A stretch of 64,000 bases of DNA, taken from positions 62,001 through 126,000 of the forward strand of contig NZ_JADGMV010000002.1 of NCBI RefSeq assembly GCF_015234355.1. Reading direction: 5' to 3'. The DNA is from Psychrobacter sp. NG25 (lineage in GTDB: Bacteria > Pseudomonadota > Gammaproteobacteria > Pseudomonadales > Moraxellaceae). The notes under the pieces were generated by a model that was not told where the DNA came from, made no database searches, and saw only the letters and a list, made by a program, of their open reading frames with translations. Below, in pieces: positions 37,141-46,520 of this stretch (position 1 is the first letter of the stretch; every line of letters starts with the position of its first letter). The translations under genes were made by a program, and so were the position numbers.

Positions 37141-38832
37141 ATGAAATCACACTATCAATACAGCACCCTTGCGTTATCCATCACGGCTTGCTCCATGCTC
37201 ATAAGCACCATGAGTCATGCAGCGCCCGTACCCAACTCAGGCCAGTTACTACAGCAGCAGCAACCGCCTGTCTTTGCGCCACCACAAACTGCTGTCGATG
37301 TTGAACGCACACAACCCATTCCAAGTACAATAGACTCTACCTTACAGATACCCGTACAGAAGATCACCATTGAAGGCAATCGCCAGTTTAGTACCGCCCA
37401 ACTACACGCACTTGTGACCGATGCCGAAAGTCAACGTATGAGTCTGGTCGGTCTTCAAGCCTTGGCCCAGCGCATTACTGACTTCTATCAAAGCCAAGGT
37501 TATATCTATAGCCAAGCGTACCTACCACAGCAAACACTGAGTGACGGTGTGGTACGCATTGCCGTCCTAGAAGCCGTGTATGATCAGACCCAAATAAACA
37601 ATCAAAGTCGAACGCAAGACTGGCTGCTTGATGCCACGGTTGCACCCTTAACACCTGGTAGCCATATCGAACAGCAACAAATGCAGCAGCAACTCAAACG
37701 GCTCAATCGTCTGAATGGTGTCAGCACTCGTAACGTACTGACGCCTGGCACCACCACAGGCAGTAGCCAGTTAAACATTGACGTGCAAAATACCCCTTTA
37801 GTGACAGGCTATGTGGGTGCAGATAACTTTGGTAATGAGTACACCAACGAAGCCAGACTAACCGCAGGTGTGGCAGCCAATAATCTTGCCGGACTGGGTG
37901 ATCAACTGAGCGTTGAAGGTTTGACCACAGGATCAGCGCTTAACTATGGCAGAGTTGGTTACGAGTTTGTCTTTACAGGTATGGGGACACGTGCAGGTGT
38001 AAGTTACTCTTATCTAGATTACGACCTAGGTGATGAGCTTGAAGATATTGGGGCCGAAGGCAGTGCAGCTCAAACCAGTGTTTGGTTGTCACAACCTGTC
38101 TTACTCAGCAACTCAGCTGAGCTGTCAGTGTCACTACAATATGATTATAAGCAACTCGAAGATGATATCAATGTCAGCCAGTACTATAAACACCGCGATA
38201 TCGATCTGATTACGGCTCGTTTAGATGGGTCGCAGTATGATCAGCTCTTTGGTGGTGGTCTGAGTCAATATGGGGTGTTTAGCAGTTACGGACAGGTTGA
38301 CTTTAAGAACGATGATGCTAAGGCGTTAGCTGCGCAAGCCGCTGATACTCAGGGCAGTTTTTATCGCATCGGAGCCAACCTTTCTCGTCTACAAAATCTT
38401 GGCAGTAAAGGTACCCAAGCGTATGTAGGGGTGTACGGTCAATACAGTCCTTATAATTTAGATACGTCAGAGCAGTACATTGGGGGTGGGCCATTTAATG
38501 TCCGTGGTTATGACTCTAATGTATTGGCAGGCTCAAGTGGTTATTATGCCACCTTAGAGCTGCGTCAAATGCTCATAAGTGATGCGAGCAATCAGCTTGG
38601 TGCCAAAGTCTTTGTCGATACCGCCGATGTGACGCTCAATGCTGATAAATGGGCGGGGTTAACGGGTAGTAATACGGGTCGGTTAAGCAGTGCTGGAGTG
38701 GGCTTTAATTGGGATAGTGCCTCAAACATTCAGGCCAGTGCTGAGGTGGCTTTTCCTATCGGTAGTTTACCGGATCAACTTCAAAGCCGTGATGATGGGC
38801 AATACTGGTTGAGTGTGCGCAAGACTTTCTAA
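37141..38832 (+). CDS. TpsB outer-membrane transporter (ShlB/FhaC/HecB family)
   Basis: 563 aa. Signal peptide ending SHA at residue 27, a proline/Gln-rich linker, POTRA domains (KITIEGNRQFSTAQLHALV near 80 and a second near 150-200), then a 16-strand barrel. The barrel has the conserved loop motif GGPFNVRGYDSN near 450, and the protein ends in Phe. It translocates the TpsA product through its TPS domain. GGAGTG within the end of tpsA serves as ribosome site, so the pair is coupled. Confidence 0.94.
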   Translation: MKSHYQYSTLALSITACSMLISTMSHAAPVPNSGQLLQQQQPPVFAPPQTAVDVERTQPIPSTIDSTLQIPVQKITIEGNRQFSTAQLHALVTDAESQRMSLVGLQALAQRITDFYQSQGYIYSQAYLPQQTLSDGVVRIAVLEAVYDQTQINNQSRTQDWLLDATVAPLTPGSHIEQQQMQQQLKRLNRLNGVSTRNVLTPGTTTGSSQLNIDVQNTPLVTGYVGADNFGNEYTNEARLTAGVAANNLAGLGDQLSVEGLTTGSALNYGRVGYEFVFTGMGTRAGVSYSYLDYDLGDELEDIGAEGSAAQTSVWLSQPVLLSNSAELSVSLQYDYKQLEDDINVSQYYKHRDIDLITARLDGSQYDQLFGGGLSQYGVFSSYGQVDFKNDDAKALAAQAADTQGSFYRIGANLSRLQNLGSKGTQAYVGVYGQYSPYNLDTSEQYIGGGPFNVRGYDSNVLAGSSGYYATLELRQMLISDASNQLGAKVFVDTADVTLNADKWAGLTGSNTGRLSSAGVGFNWDSASNIQASAEVAFPIGSLPDQLQSRDDGQYWLSVRKTF

Positions 38833-38853
38833 GGAGCCTGTGGGTGAAGTGAT

Positions 38854-38880
38854 GCCAATAGCTATAGCATGGCTATTGGC
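38854..38880. terminator. Inverted repeat between convergent tpsB and transporter gene
   Basis: Perfect 9-bp arms GCCAATAGC/GCTATTGGC with a 9-nt loop. No T-run, so terminator function is uncertain. Confidence 0.35.
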
Positions 38881-38918
38881 AGATCTACTAGGGACCTCGA
38901 TTGTTTCTATAACAGATT

Positions 38919-39833
38919 TTATGTTTGATGGCGTTTTGCCATATATTTTCCCAGCAAAGGCAAGCAAAATGCTGGTAATTGAAAAGCACCCAGTAACGGT
39001 AAAAACATCGTACCCATAAAGGGTGCAGTTATGGTGTAAGCAAGTAATACATTGCGTCCGCCACACACCAACGCAGCGACAATGGCATTTTCATAGCCAA
39101 AACGCCGATATATTATATAAGCAGTAAAATAAAACACCAATGCTAATACAGAACTTAGTGCCAGTAATGACAACGCTTGCCATGGATTATGATCAAAGGT
39201 GGTACGAAACCCTGCCATCAGTCCTAGTGGAAACAACATCAGTAGTAAAATATTAAACTGTCCAATCTTAGGATAATAACGTGACAAAATAGCAGGTGAA
39301 ACGAACCGGCGCACCCCCACAGCCAGCACCATTGGCATAACAATATAAACCAACAAGCGATTGACATAAGTACCAACGTCTACATGCGCATTTTTATCGC
39401 CTAATAGCCACAATACGCCCAATAATGTACATGGCATAATGAGTGTAGCAGCGATGGTTTTTGCTGTCGCCAGTTGTGCATCAAACCCTACCGCATTGAC
39501 CAATGCACCACTACCAAACAATGGGGCAGTGGCACCAAGACCTGCAATCGCCAATAGCCAATCGCCACGCACACCAAGCGCATAAGCAATCAGTATCAAA
39601 ACCAAACTCATGCCTCCGCTTTGCAACAAGGCAAAAACCCACACATAGCTTGTCGCTATACGCTTTAACAGCGCATATTGGTCGATGCCTAGCAAAGTAA
39701 AAAACATTAAGAAGAACAGCATTTGGGGTAAATATACCAATACCGCATTGGATACGTTTGGAAAAACAAAGCCCGCAATTGCACAAACTGGCATAATTAA
39801 TGTGCTATGACGCGCAATAAAACGAAGAAGCAT
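38919..39833 (-). CDS. Membrane transporter, bile-acid:sodium symporter (BASS)-like
   Basis: 304 aa with about nine or ten membrane helices. The N-terminus (MPVCAIAGFVFPNVSN, then FFLMFFTLLGID) and the late GGRNVLLAYT helix resemble the BASS/SBF fold with a broken crossing helix. The AEC auxin-carrier-like family has the same fold and cannot be excluded. Substrate unknown. AGGAAAG lies before the ATG. It converges with tpsB and has no obvious functional partner. Confidence 0.65.
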   Translation of the reverse strand: MLLRFIARHSTLIMPVCAIAGFVFPNVSNAVLVYLPQMLFFLMFFTLLGIDQYALLKRIATSYVWVFALLQSGGMSLVLILIAYALGVRGDWLLAIAGLGATAPLFGSGALVNAVGFDAQLATAKTIAATLIMPCTLLGVLWLLGDKNAHVDVGTYVNRLLVYIVMPMVLAVGVRRFVSPAILSRYYPKIGQFNILLLMLFPLGLMAGFRTTFDHNPWQALSLLALSSVLALVFYFTAYIIYRRFGYENAIVAALVCGGRNVLLAYTITAPFMGTMFLPLLGAFQLPAFCLPLLGKYMAKRHQT

Positions 39834-39943
39834 GAGCTTTCCTAATAAAAATATTCGTAAAAAGCGGGTATTACTTCTCTTTTTTATAGAGGATTGACTA
39901 TAGCTCAGCTTTTTATACTGGGTAAATAACTACTTCTAGGGCT

Positions 39944-40660
39944 TTATACTGACGCTAATGCCTGCTTACAAGCTTCAGCCAAATACGTATCAACCGTATC
40001 CTGTTTGAGCAGCCATTTTAGATACCCAGCACCATCCGAATGGGTAACTAAATCTGCAATAGCTTCACCCTTAAACTTACCAAAACTTAAATGCGTGGGT
40101 ATGCGTGCCATTTGACTAAAGGTATATAGGCTCTCTACGTCAGTGATGACATGACCTTGGCTATTCGCTAAGTCGATCAGGCTGCCAAGTACCAGCTGAG
40201 TGAAGTAAATATCATAAATAGCAGCGTGTGCATGCTTTGCTTGAGCGCGCGCTACATCTCTATGGAAATGATAGAGCAGTGATACCAGTTTATGACTTTC
40301 AAGAGTAGGAAGGAGGTGATTGGACATGGCATTGGTACAGATTAATTTAGGGGTATGGGTCACGCCCGCATTTTTTAGAACGCCCATATCATAATCAATA
40401 TTATGACCTATCAAATACTCAACACTACTAGGTAATCTAAAGTCGGTATGAGGTGGCTCATTCACGACATCTTCTTCACATATATGGGATACGGCCATAG
40501 ACCCTAAACTGATTTCTTTTAGGGGATTAAAGCGCTTAGATCTTGGTTCCTGTAGGACCTCTACGTTACCATTATTTATATCAATAATAGAGTAGGCGGC
40601 TTCAGTCATGTGAGGTTCAACAAGACCTGTGGTTTCGGTGTCGAGTATATATGTGGTCAT
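39944..40660 (-). CDS. DEDD-type 3'-5' exonuclease (ExoX-like)
   Basis: 238 aa. Exo I motif ILDTETTGL (Asp7, Glu9), Exo II in GHNIDYDMGVL, and Exo III region KHAHAAIYDIYF with the His-x4-Asp spacing of DEDDh enzymes. A C-terminal DUF3820-like stretch (FGKFKGEAIADLV to YLKWLLKQ) is typical of ExoX-type proteins. The role is probably DNA repair or degradation of single-strand ends; the exact substrate is unknown. Confidence 0.88.
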   Translation of the reverse strand: MTTYILDTETTGLVEPHMTEAAYSIIDINNGNVEVLQEPRSKRFNPLKEISLGSMAVSHICEEDVVNEPPHTDFRLPSSVEYLIGHNIDYDMGVLKNAGVTHTPKLICTNAMSNHLLPTLESHKLVSLLYHFHRDVARAQAKHAHAAIYDIYFTQLVLGSLIDLANSQGHVITDVESLYTFSQMARIPTHLSFGKFKGEAIADLVTHSDGAGYLKWLLKQDTVDTYLAEACKQALASV

Positions 40661-41057
40661 AGTGTCCGTTTATAGTTTGGTGCTAGATGTGAGTGGTAAA
40701 GGCGTAAAAGCTTTGACATTGATAACAATGACTAAGAGAGTTGCTAACCATTAACAAGTAAAAATATCAATTGCTAACAGCGGTGATTGATTAGATTGCT
40801 TGCTGCATAAGTAATCGCTAACTATACCAGTCTTGGCGGTTCTAATACATATTAGATTATTAATAAAGAGGTGGTCTGCCTGTGCAAAGACAACCGTAAA
40901 AATGGCTGATCTGAAAAAATGCCCATACTGAAACTAAACAGTATAGGCACTATACTTACTGTTTTTTGTGAGTTTATCGGAGTATAGTCAATTCTGTATA
41001 AATCAAATGCGATAATTTATTTGAAATAATTATAATACTTAAAAATAGGAAGAATTT
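40661..41057. other. Intergenic region, exonuclease to ABM gene
   Basis: 396 bp divergent gap. It holds an inverted repeat with arms TGCCCATACTG and CAGTATAGGCA near 40919-40952, of unknown role. No gene seen. Confidence 0.4.
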
Positions 41058-41363
41058 ATGAACACACAAGCGAACAAGCCGCTCACCATCGTTGCCACTG
41101 TCAAAGCCAAGCCTGAGCATGTTGAGCAAGTAAAATCAGAACTTCTCAAGCTAACTGAAGCCTCACAAACTGATCAAGGTTGTATCCAATATGACCTGCA
41201 TCAAGACAATGCGAATAGTAATGGCTTTATCGTTTATGAGATTTGGGAAGACGATGAGCGGTTGCAGCAGCATGTAGAAAGCCCGCATTTCCAAAACTAT
41301 GTAACAGTAACAGACGGGATGATCGATGAGTTTGTCATAAACGAAATGACCATTATCTCGTAA
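41058..41363 (+). CDS. Antibiotic biosynthesis monooxygenase (ABM)-domain protein, YgiN-like
   Basis: 101 aa ABM ferredoxin-like fold: TIVATVKAKPEHVEQVKSEL, GCIQYDLHQD and YEIWEDDERLQQHVESPHF are the standard motif blocks. Members oxidise quinols or simply protect against electrophiles; the substrate here is unknown. GGAAGAA lies before the ATG. A monocistronic gene closed by a strong terminator. Confidence 0.9.
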   Translation: MNTQANKPLTIVATVKAKPEHVEQVKSELLKLTEASQTDQGCIQYDLHQDNANSNGFIVYEIWEDDERLQQHVESPHFQNYVTVTDGMIDEFVINEMTIIS

Positions 41364-41379
41364 TTTTTAAAAATCTCAG

Positions 41380-41432
41380 ACTGAAAAAGTCTTTTAAGCT
41401 ATGATTTATACGGCTTAAAAGGCTTTTTCAGT
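41380..41432. terminator. Strong terminator after ABM gene
   Basis: Arms ACTGAAAAAGTCTTTTAAGC and GCTTAAAAGGCTTTTTCAGT, nearly perfect over 20 bp, ending in TTTT. Confidence 0.75.
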
Positions 41433-41598
41433 TTTAGAGAAGGTTGTTGTCATGAACTATTACATCTAATGTAGAAAAAAGAGCCACTCAGTCAAAGTTA
41501 GCAAAATATGGTTGAATAAGATTTCTCTGGTTCCTACACCACACAACAGGTATAAATTAACAAAAGTTAAAATAGGATAGGTCAAAAATTGAAAACCT

Positions 41599-41912
41599 GT
41601 GATTAATAATTTAGTGGATGTAGCTCAAGGTGTACAGGACATCAAGAGCATTTTAGGAACTTCAATTAATATTCAAGAGATCAAAGTTAATGACAAAAAT
41701 TATTAAACGCATCTAGGTATAATCTAAATAGATACGCTGTAATTGTCGATACAAACAATACTAATGGTTTTGGCGAAAGATGGGTGCTATCTAAAGATGT
41801 TAATGTAATGAACATAAGAGGTTTCAACGGAAATTTTGTACCTGTTAAAGATTCAATAATATTGAAAAATACTAAAATAACTTACGAATACGTCCTAAAT
41901 AAAAATACATGA
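41599..41912 (+). pseudogene. Frameshifted C-terminal fragment, toxin-like tail
   Basis: Two adjoining frames encode one protein tail. 41599-41706 gives VDVAQGVQDIKSILGTSINI onward to NDKNY. 41694-41912 gives LNASRYNLNRYAVIVDTNNT to the end at VLNKNT. Restoring one A in the A5 run near 41695-41699 joins them. There is no start codon or signal, so this is a displaced 3' end. Its TGA overlaps the ATG of the next small gene, the usual layout of a polymorphic-toxin tip and its immunity gene. No toxin family is recognised. Confidence 0.5.
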
Positions 41913-42286
41913 GATACTATTACTTATTATCTTACCGAGTAAGTATCATGAATAATAACGAGTGTGAGAGCAACGATGACGCTATACCAAATATATTTTA
42001 CAATGAGTTCACTTGTCAAATAAATGCAGATATTTTACCATCTAACTGGAATAGTGAATGTTATTTAAATACTCTCGCTAAAGGTTCAGCAACGAGATTA
42101 TCTTTAGTCGTTGAACCTACTAAACTCATAGAAATTTTTAATGAAATGATTCGAGATAGAGAGCATTATCTAAACAAATTGACATCGGAAGCAAGCAATT
42201 TTGAGTGGGTCATAGAAAGTGAGGAATGGGTAGCCTATGTTAAACTTTTGAATAAAATAATAAAATTTATTAGCATAGATTTATAA
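41909..42286 (+). CDS. Small acidic protein, candidate orphan immunity protein
   Basis: 125 aa (or 112 aa from ATG 41948). Soluble, acidic, Asn/Glu-rich, AT-rich codons, no signal peptide. The first ATG overlaps the stop of the upstream toxin-like remnant as ATGA, implying coupling. Family not recognised. The pairing, size and composition match immunity proteins retained after toxin decay, but no homology could be tested. A clean terminator follows. Confidence 0.6.
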   Translation: MRYYYLLSYRVSIMNNNECESNDDAIPNIFYNEFTCQINADILPSNWNSECYLNTLAKGSATRLSLVVEPTKLIEIFNEMIRDREHYLNKLTSEASNFEWVIESEEWVAYVKLLNKIIKFISIDL

Positions 42287-42311
42287 CTATTTAAAATAAG
42301 CTCAATTAGGT

Positions 42312-42348
42312 AAAAGCTACGAACTCTCATGACTCGTAGCTTTTTTTA
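42312..42348 (+). terminator. Rho-independent terminator
   Basis: Perfect arms AAAAGCTACGA/TCGTAGCTTTT with 11-nt loop and a T7 run. It closes the small acidic gene and also faces the end of the leftward LysR gene. Confidence 0.8.
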
Positions 42349-42364
42349 TTTATACGAACAGCTA

Positions 42365-43249
42365 TTATAGATTTCTCAACTGCTCAATCAACCAACGATG
42401 TATACCACTGTCGCTGGTACGTGGATGCCATGCCGCGATGACTTTAAAAGTAGGTGGCAATGCTTCAACCTCAAGCTCTTTGACCTTACTGTTCGGCAAT
42501 AACCGTGAAGGATAAAATGCAATCATATCGGTCGTATGCAAAATATCTGGTACGGCTGAAAAGCTAGGAACTGACATCACAATATTTCGTTTTAGACCCT
42601 TTTCTGTAAACCATTGATCATGAGAGCCGCGTAGATTAGCACGCGAGGGTGATACCACTAGCTGAGGATGCGCAGCCACTTGTGCCAGTGTTAATGGTTC
42701 TGTTGGAAGTTTATTTTCACAACCCGTCACGCATAAATGTTGCTCTTCAAACAGAGTGACATACGATAAATTATCTGGGATGAATTCGGGAAAGGTAATC
42801 AGTAAATCAAGCTCTCCTGCTGCTATCAGCTGATTGATATTGTCCGAGGCAAAATCACGGACGATCAGCTTCAGATCAGGTGCGTCGCGTCGCGTAATAT
42901 TAAACAACTGCGGTAACAATGCTTGCGTCGCATAGTCAGTCGCACTAATCGTAAATACGCCTTTGTATGTGTGCGGCATAAAGACTTCTGGCTCTAACAA
43001 ATCCTCCAACTGTTTTAGGATATCGTCAAGAGATTGCTCCATCGATAGCGCCTTTGGCGTTGCCACCATGCTATTGCCTTGACGAATAAACAGGCGATCA
43101 TCAAACACCTCACGTAACTTACGCAGTTGCTCACTGATGGCTTGTTGAGTTAACCCCATTTTGCGTGCGACTTGCGAGAGGTTTTTTAGATCAAGCAGCG
43201 CCTGTAATACTCTAAGTTGCTTAATATCGAGCCGATTCATTCCATTCAT
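42365..43249 (-). CDS. LysR-family transcriptional regulator
   Basis: About 294 aa. HTH region LRVLQALLDLKNLSQVARKM and GLTQQAISEQLRKL, then a NahR/LeuO-type effector domain ending WHPRTSDSGIHRWLIEQLRN. The frame extends to a TTG at 43282 inside the operator-like region; ATG 43249 is preferred, 43240 or 43261 possible. It is divergent from an Old Yellow Enzyme gene, which it probably regulates. Confidence 0.88.
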   Translation of the reverse strand: MNGMNRLDIKQLRVLQALLDLKNLSQVARKMGLTQQAISEQLRKLREVFDDRLFIRQGNSMVATPKALSMEQSLDDILKQLEDLLEPEVFMPHTYKGVFTISATDYATQALLPQLFNITRRDAPDLKLIVRDFASDNINQLIAAGELDLLITFPEFIPDNLSYVTLFEEQHLCVTGCENKLPTEPLTLAQVAAHPQLVVSPSRANLRGSHDQWFTEKGLKRNIVMSVPSFSAVPDILHTTDMIAFYPSRLLPNSKVKELEVEALPPTFKVIAAWHPRTSDSGIHRWLIEQLRNL

Positions 43250-43268
43250 AATGCATACCATTAATAGT

Positions 43269-43313
43269 TGTATCTTAAACAATAAGTGGTTGTTTCTAAT
43301 TGTATCCTTAAAA
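43269..43313. promoter_or_regulatory. Candidate LysR operator between divergent lysR and OYE genes
   Basis: Inverted repeat AAACAA-N7-TTGTTT (43277-43295) flanked by the near-direct repeats TTGTATCTTAAA and TTGTATCCTTAAA. Dyads of this kind are typical LTTR sites; not proven. Confidence 0.4.
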
Positions 43314-43422
43314 CGCTATGCTGACTAACATTGCTCAAGTAATCATTAGATTGGTTATTAATCATCAAAACAGGCCAAACACCTTTAATAACAAGCCATC
43401 AGCTGCTTTAAAAGAGACACTT

Positions 43423-44559
43423 ATGACACAAACCATTCTAAATACAAATACACTATTTTCCTCTGTAGAACTTGGGCCTTATACGCTCAAAAACCGTATC
43501 GTAATGCCACCGTTGACACGCTCTCGTAGTACGCAACCTGACAATATTCCTAATGACTTAATGGCAGAATACTATGCACAGCGCGCGTCAGCTGGATTTA
43601 TGGTGACTGAAGGTACGCAGATTGAACCAAGAGGCCAAGGCTATGCTTGGACGCCAGGTATTAATTCACCAGCCCAAGTTGAAGGCTGGAAAAAAGTTAC
43701 GCAAGCAGTACATGACAAAGGCGGTATTATTTTTGCTCAGCTTTGGCACGTGGGCCGTGTCTCTCACACCAGCTTGCAGCCTAATGGTGCTAAGCCTGTA
43801 GGTCCGTCAGCGATTGTTGCTGATAATGTAAAAGTATTTATTGAAACAGGTCCAGGCGAAGGTGCTTTGGCCGATCCAAGTGAGCCACGCGCACTCAGTA
43901 CCGATGAAGTTGGTGAGCTGGTAAATATGTATGCGGCAGCTGCACGCAATGCGCTAGAAGCAGGGTTTGATGGGGTAGAGCTGCATTGTGCCAATGGTTA
44001 TCTGGTCAATCAGTTTATTTCTGAGCATAGCAACACCCGTGATGACCAATATGGTGGGTCATTGACCAATCGTCTGCGCTTCTTAAAAGAGATCGTCGCT
44101 GCTGTCAGTGATGTGGTCGGTGCTGATCGTTTGGGCGTGCGTTTTGCGCCATTATTTGCCAGTACCACTGAGACACGTGTGTATTTGGGCTTGGTAGAGT
44201 CAGATCCCCATCATACGTATATTGAAGCAGTCAAAGTGCTTGAGCAAGCTGGCATTGCTTACTTGTCTATTGCAGAAGCAGATTGGGACAATGCGCCTGA
44301 TTTACCAGACACTTTTTATCAAGCGGTCAGAGAAGAGTTTTCAGGCCGTATCATTTATGCTGGCAAGTACACGGTAAAAAAAGCCGTGAACATTTTAGAA
44401 AAAGGCTACGGTGATTTATTCGCGTTTGGTCGTCCTTTTATCGCTAATCCAGATTTGCCAGAGCGTATCGTCAATAACTGGCCATTGAATGAGGTAGACC
44501 CTGCCACTATGTATGGTGGTACTGATATTGGCTATAGTGATTATCCTTACTATAGTTAA
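43423..44559 (+). CDS. Old Yellow Enzyme family alkene reductase (NemA-like)
   Basis: 378 aa FMN TIM-barrel. N-terminal LKNRIVMPPLTRSRS, active-site HCAN in VELHCANGYLVNQF, GGSLTNRLRFLKEIV and phosphate-binding FGRPFIANPDL. It reduces activated C=C bonds or nitrate esters with NAD(P)H. ATG 43423 with AAGAGA is preferred to the longer frame from 43318, which crosses the promoter. Regulated probably by the divergent LysR protein. Confidence 0.93.
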   Translation: MTQTILNTNTLFSSVELGPYTLKNRIVMPPLTRSRSTQPDNIPNDLMAEYYAQRASAGFMVTEGTQIEPRGQGYAWTPGINSPAQVEGWKKVTQAVHDKGGIIFAQLWHVGRVSHTSLQPNGAKPVGPSAIVADNVKVFIETGPGEGALADPSEPRALSTDEVGELVNMYAAAARNALEAGFDGVELHCANGYLVNQFISEHSNTRDDQYGGSLTNRLRFLKEIVAAVSDVVGADRLGVRFAPLFASTTETRVYLGLVESDPHHTYIEAVKVLEQAGIAYLSIAEADWDNAPDLPDTFYQAVREEFSGRIIYAGKYTVKKAVNILEKGYGDLFAFGRPFIANPDLPERIVNNWPLNEVDPATMYGGTDIGYSDYPYYS

Positions 44560-44691
44560 TCCTCTATAAAAGAATGACAGCGTTAACCTCGCTTGAAGTA
44601 TCACATATACATCTTCACTCGGTTGCCTTGACTCTCTTTTAAACTGAATCAACTATATTAATAATAGCGAAGCAGCTGAGCAGGGAATGAG

Positions 44692-44724
44692 ATAAGGTCA
44701 TTAATACTAGTGGCCTTATTTTTG
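44692..44724 (+). terminator. Terminator after OYE gene
   Basis: Arms ATAAGGTCA and TGGCCTTAT (one G-T pair) followed by TTTTTG. Confidence 0.5.
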
Positions 44725-44782
44725 TTTATAAATTTAACGCTTTTATATAAGCAGAGGCTTAATCATCAATCGGTATCATGCC

Positions 44783-45004
44783 ATGAATCAAAATACTAAA
44801 GAAAGACTGATACGTATATTGGTAGGGTATGTCGGACTTTATCCAACGCTCCTGATCGTATTGACGTTATTGAAGCCTGTGACTCAAGGCTTAAGCCTAC
44901 CAGTGGTGGTATTAATTGAAGCTATCATACTCGTTCCGCTGACACAGCTAGTTTCTTTCCCACTAGCAGGCAAGCTGATTGATATGCTAAGAAGAAAAAA
45001 ATAA
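44783..45004 (+). CDS. Small two-helix membrane protein
   Basis: 73 aa. Two hydrophobic segments (ILVGYVGLYPTLLIVLTLL and LPVVVLIEAIILVPLTQLV) with positively charged ends, suggesting both termini in the cytoplasm. Its family is unknown to me. The ribosome site is weak. A real but uncharacterised gene is likely because a terminator follows. Confidence 0.5.
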   Translation: MNQNTKERLIRILVGYVGLYPTLLIVLTLLKPVTQGLSLPVVVLIEAIILVPLTQLVSFPLAGKLIDMLRRKK

Positions 45005-45123
45005 TTGTTCTTTGCATAGCGCATTTACCGCAATAGTTTACCAAGTTGATTCCTAACGAACCTCTAACGAACTCCAAAGCTTGGTTATACAAATTTGATA
45101 GTAGGGTTACTCTTCCGCACATT

Positions 45124-45156
45124 AAAAAAGACCTTCAATCGCTTGAAGGTCTTTTT
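45124..45156. terminator. Bidirectional terminator
   Basis: Perfect arms AAAAAGACCTTCAA/TTGAAGGTCTTTTT with a 4-nt loop. It serves the small membrane protein gene and the leftward hydroxyacyl-CoA dehydrogenase gene. Confidence 0.85.
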
Positions 45157-45237
45157 GGTTTTATAAGTAATGTGAGCTTTCTAAGCATTTAACATGAACG
45201 TCATGCTAACAAGCTCTCATAAATAAAGAGCGGTTTT

Positions 45238-46134
45238 TCATTTCAAAAAGTCAGGTTGCATAAAGGCAGGGTTTGGATAAGTATAAAATCCTTCGCCAGT
45301 CGCCGCACCCATTTTATTTTTATCAATCATCTGCTCTTTTAGATATTTAGCGGCCTTTAATCTTGCAGGGTTTTGAGTCGTCTCAGCAGCTAGCTTAGTG
45401 ATGTTGTAGGCCGTGTTTATACCGATGGTATCCAAGATGCCAAATGGTCCTACAGGCGCACCAGTCACTATCATCCATGTCTTATCAATCGTATGCGGGT
45501 CTGCAACCTCTTTGGCTAATAATTGCAGTCCTGCGTCTATAAAGGGCGCTAATAAACTGTTCATTATGTAGCCGGGTTGTTCTTTATACAGCGGCATTGC
45601 AACCATACCAATGGCAGTAGCAAAGGCAACAACGTCATTAAACACCTTAGGATCCGTGCCAGGATGTCCCATAATTTCAGCGACATTATGCATCCAAATC
45701 TTATTGGCAAAATGTAGGGCCAAAAATTGAGCAGGTCGTCCCGTTGATTCCGCAAACTGGCTAGGGAGTAGGGTTGAGGTATTGGTGGCAAATATGGTCT
45801 TCTCTGGCGCTAGTTTGGCAAGCTTTTCATAAAATTCGATTTTAATGTCAGTAATTTCGGGAATAGCCTCAATCATTAGGTCAGCATCTTTGACTGCTTC
45901 TGCTAAGTCTGAGGTATAGCTCAGATTGTCAAAGGCCTTGTCCAACTGCTCTTGAGTTGCTCTTAAATCCTTTCGAAAAGCTTTGCACATCAATTGAAAT
46001 TTTGCCTTTGCTTTTTCTAAAACCTCGTCATTGATATCGTAGACACTGACATTAAAGCCATGAAATGCGGCTTGAAAAGCAATTTGATAGCCTAGGATGC
46101 CGCTTCCAGCGACAGTTACATTTTTATACGTCAT
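45238..46134 (-). CDS. 3-hydroxyacyl-CoA / 3-hydroxybutyryl-CoA dehydrogenase
   Basis: 298 aa. N-terminal Rossmann fold with VAGSGILGYQIAFQAA (GxGxxG) and acidic YDIND; ATNTSTLLPSQFA and the catalytic-His region LALHFANKIWMHNVAEIMGH. The C-terminal helical domain has PGYIMNSLLAPFI. It oxidises L-3-hydroxyacyl-CoA to 3-ketoacyl-CoA with NAD. It stands alone, without other beta-oxidation genes nearby. AGGAAA precedes the ATG. Confidence 0.92.
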   Translation of the reverse strand: MTYKNVTVAGSGILGYQIAFQAAFHGFNVSVYDINDEVLEKAKAKFQLMCKAFRKDLRATQEQLDKAFDNLSYTSDLAEAVKDADLMIEAIPEITDIKIEFYEKLAKLAPEKTIFATNTSTLLPSQFAESTGRPAQFLALHFANKIWMHNVAEIMGHPGTDPKVFNDVVAFATAIGMVAMPLYKEQPGYIMNSLLAPFIDAGLQLLAKEVADPHTIDKTWMIVTGAPVGPFGILDTIGINTAYNITKLAAETTQNPARLKAAKYLKEQMIDKNKMGAATGEGFYTYPNPAFMQPDFLK

Positions 46135-46520
46135 TGTATTAATTTCCTAAAAGTAGTGGGTATAAGTCGTTAGATAAATGTCTAGAACTTATAGATCTAT
46201 TATTAGATTGTTTTACCTCATTATTCAACCTTCATTTTTGTAAAAACATTAAAGAGAACCCAAAAATATCGGTATGCAAGCATCAGATTGGTTCATACCA
46301 CTTGACTTCTTATATTGTTAAATAATTCAATAACTTGATGTTAATATTGCTAGCTTTACACCTGATTATTGTAGGATGGTTTAACGCTACTTTAATATCA
46401 TGATAGTGTTTTTAATGACTACTGATGTCAAACTATTATCGATGAGATTGTAAAGGAAGATATAAGTAGTGATGTAGGAAGACAAAATGTAAATTAACTC
46501 GGGGACTTTTATCGTCCTAT

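Noticed and set aside
32944..38832. Contact-dependent inhibition (CdiA/CdiB) system
   Set aside because: No VENN/pretoxin motif, no toxin domain at the TpsA C-terminus, and no immunity gene between or after tpsA and tpsB.
40919..40952. Terminator downstream of the exonuclease
   Set aside because: The exonuclease is transcribed leftward, away from this dyad, and no T-run follows.
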